Part shown: positions 43,804 to 44,758 of the stretch, piece after piece | How the letters are laid out: every line of letters starts with the position of its first letter | Position numbering within the stretch: the stretch's first letter is position 1 | Notes under the pieces: generated by a model | Told to the model about the DNA's origin: nothing | What the model saw: the letters and a program-made list of their open reading frames with translations, nothing else | The model's database searches: none | Translations under genes and position numbers: made by a program | From: Aeoliella straminimaris | GTDB taxonomy: Bacteria; Planctomycetota; Planctomycetia; Pirellulales; Lacipirellulaceae | Assembly (NCBI RefSeq): GCF_024054565.1 | Contig: NZ_JAMXLR010000025.1 | Span: 1-44,758, forward strand | Length of the DNA: 44,758 bases | Direction: 5' to 3'

Positions 43804-44758
43804 CCAACCACGCCCGCAATGAAGCCGAAACCCGCGCCGAGCTGATCGATCCGGCGCTGAAAGCCGCCGGTTGGGGCGAAGTGGCCGGTAGCCGCGTGGG
43901 GCGCGAGGTGATCACGATCGGCCGTTTGCAGGGGGCCGGCAAGCGGGGTAAGCAGGACATCGCCGACTACGTGCTGTTCTACCGTGGGCAGAAGCTAGCG
44001 GTGATCGAGGCCAAGAAGGAATCGCTGCCGCCGACCGAGGGTCTCGCCCAGGCCAAACGCTACGCCGGCATGCTCCAGGCCCGGTTTGCCTACTCGACCA
44101 ACGGACACGAACAATACCGCGCCGATATGCAGACGGGTGTCGAGGGCAACGTCGACAGTTACCCCACGCCCGACGAACTGTGGGCGGCCACCTTCGCCAC
44201 CCAGAACGACTGGCGTGAGCGGTTCGGCGAGGTGCCCTACGAGGATCGCGGCGGGGCCTGGCAGCCACGCTACTACCAGCACAACGCCATCAATCGTGTG
44301 CTGGAAGCGGTGGCCGATGGTCGCGATCGTATTTTGCTAACGATGGCCACCGGTACCGGGAAGACAGCCGTGGCGTTCCAGATCGCCTGGAAGCTGTTCC
44401 ACAGTCGCTGGAACCTGAAGGACTGGCGCGCGGGCAACGAGCCGAGTCGCCGGCCGCGGATTCTGTTCCTGGCCGATCGCAACATCCTGGCCAATCAGGC
44501 TTTCAACGCGTTCAATGCGTTCCAGGAGGATGCCCTGGTGCGGATCGATCCCGAGACGATTCGCAAGAAGGGACGCGTGCCGAAGAACGGCAGTGTGTTC
44601 TTCACGATCTTTCAGACCTTCATGACCGGCACCGATGCCGACGGGAACCCATCGCCCAACTTCGGCGACTACCCACCGGACTTCTTCGACTTCGTCGTGA
44701 TCGACGAATGCCATCGCGGTGGAGCCAACGACGAGAGCAACTGGCGGGGCATCCTGGA
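43800..44758 (+). CDS. hsdR: HsdR-like type I restriction subunit, partial (3' end outside window)
   Basis: About 319 residues of a DEAD/DEAH-type translocase with a PD-(D/E)XK nuclease, the layout of the type I restriction motor subunit. Nuclease: IADYVLF (D56), VIEAKK (E70, K72), followed by GLAQAKRYA (Q84). Helicase: ATGTGKT (Walker A, 183-189) and [21 protein letters not shown] (DECH, 302-305). Start ATG 43800 overlaps the fic stop. The reading frame continues past the window end. The partner genes hsdM and hsdS are not upstream, so they may lie to the right, or this could be a stand-alone nuclease-helicase. Confidence 0.93.
   Translation, partial: MTNHARNEAETRAELIDPALKAAGWGEVAGSRVGREVITIGRLQGAGKRGKQDIADYVLFYRGQKLAVIEAKKESLPPTEGLAQAKRYAGMLQARFAYSTNGHEQYRADMQTGVEGNVDSYPTPDELWAATFATQNDWRERFGEVPYEDRGGAWQPRYYQHNAINRVLEAVADGRDRILLTMATGTGKTAVAFQIAWKLFHSRWNLKDWRAGNEPSRRPRILFLADRNILANQAFNAFNAFQEDALVRIDPETIRKKGRVPKNGSVFFTIFQTFMTGTDADGNPSPNFGDYPPDFFDFVVIDECHRGGANDESNWRGIL

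Overview
The window looks like chromosomal DNA from a planctomycete, most likely a Pirellulales-type member. Three things suggest this. A large secreted protein carries a dockerin-like GDYNADGVVDLADY module followed by a PEP-CTERM sorting tail. Several long secreted or TPR proteins and lone membrane proteins are of planctomycete style. The DNA is GC-rich, with many single-gene transcription units and few strong Shine-Dalgarno sites. The lineage is inferred from gene style only; no rRNA gene is present.

Left part (1-10.6 kb): a partial membrane protein, DNA repair MutY, a MazG-like nucleotide pyrophosphatase overlapping an ATP-grasp enzyme, a YfcE-type phosphoesterase, a RimI-like acetyltransferase, and a membrane-protein/GT2 glycosyltransferase pair. 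These are followed by an ECF41 sigma factor and its cognate CxxC-type carboxymuconolactone decarboxylase/AhpD-family gene. Both of those last genes have a perfect ECF41 promoter (TGTCACA-N16-CGTC) upstream, so the circuit can be read directly from the DNA. A zinc alcohol dehydrogenase converges on this pair.

Middle part (10.7-38 kb): a GH97 glycosidase downstream of a 1162-residue beta-strand-repeat PEP-CTERM protein, a DUF2071 protein, a TPR protein, fumC, trpC, an MscS channel, a pseudo-receiver/RsbU_N-like protein, larC, uppP, an MBL exonuclease-like protein, a TPR/polysaccharide-export pair, cutA, a GT4 glycosyltransferase, obgE and rpmA separated by a perfect terminator-like hairpin, a secreted hypothetical protein, an EF-hand RG/AK-rich secreted protein and a Na+(K+)/H+ antiporter with a regulatory RCK tail. 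This is mostly ordinary core chromosome.

Right part (38-44.76 kb): a genomic island inserted at the 3' half of a CAU-anticodon tRNA gene. A tyrosine recombinase reads back into the tRNA and its stop codon overlaps the anticodon. Behind it lie a 5'-truncated RecA-like/AAA ATPase pseudogene, a small unknown ORF, a predicted modification-reading (PUA/EVE-like) plus NucS-like nuclease gene, a calcineurin-like phosphoesterase 4 bp downstream, a mirror-symmetric six-half-site operator array, a self-inhibited (class II) Fic protein and an overlapping HsdR-type restriction helicase that runs off the window. The island reads as a defence island. Its most distinctive parts are the nuclease-phosphoesterase pair, the operator array before fic-hsdR, and a palindromic repeat found twice.
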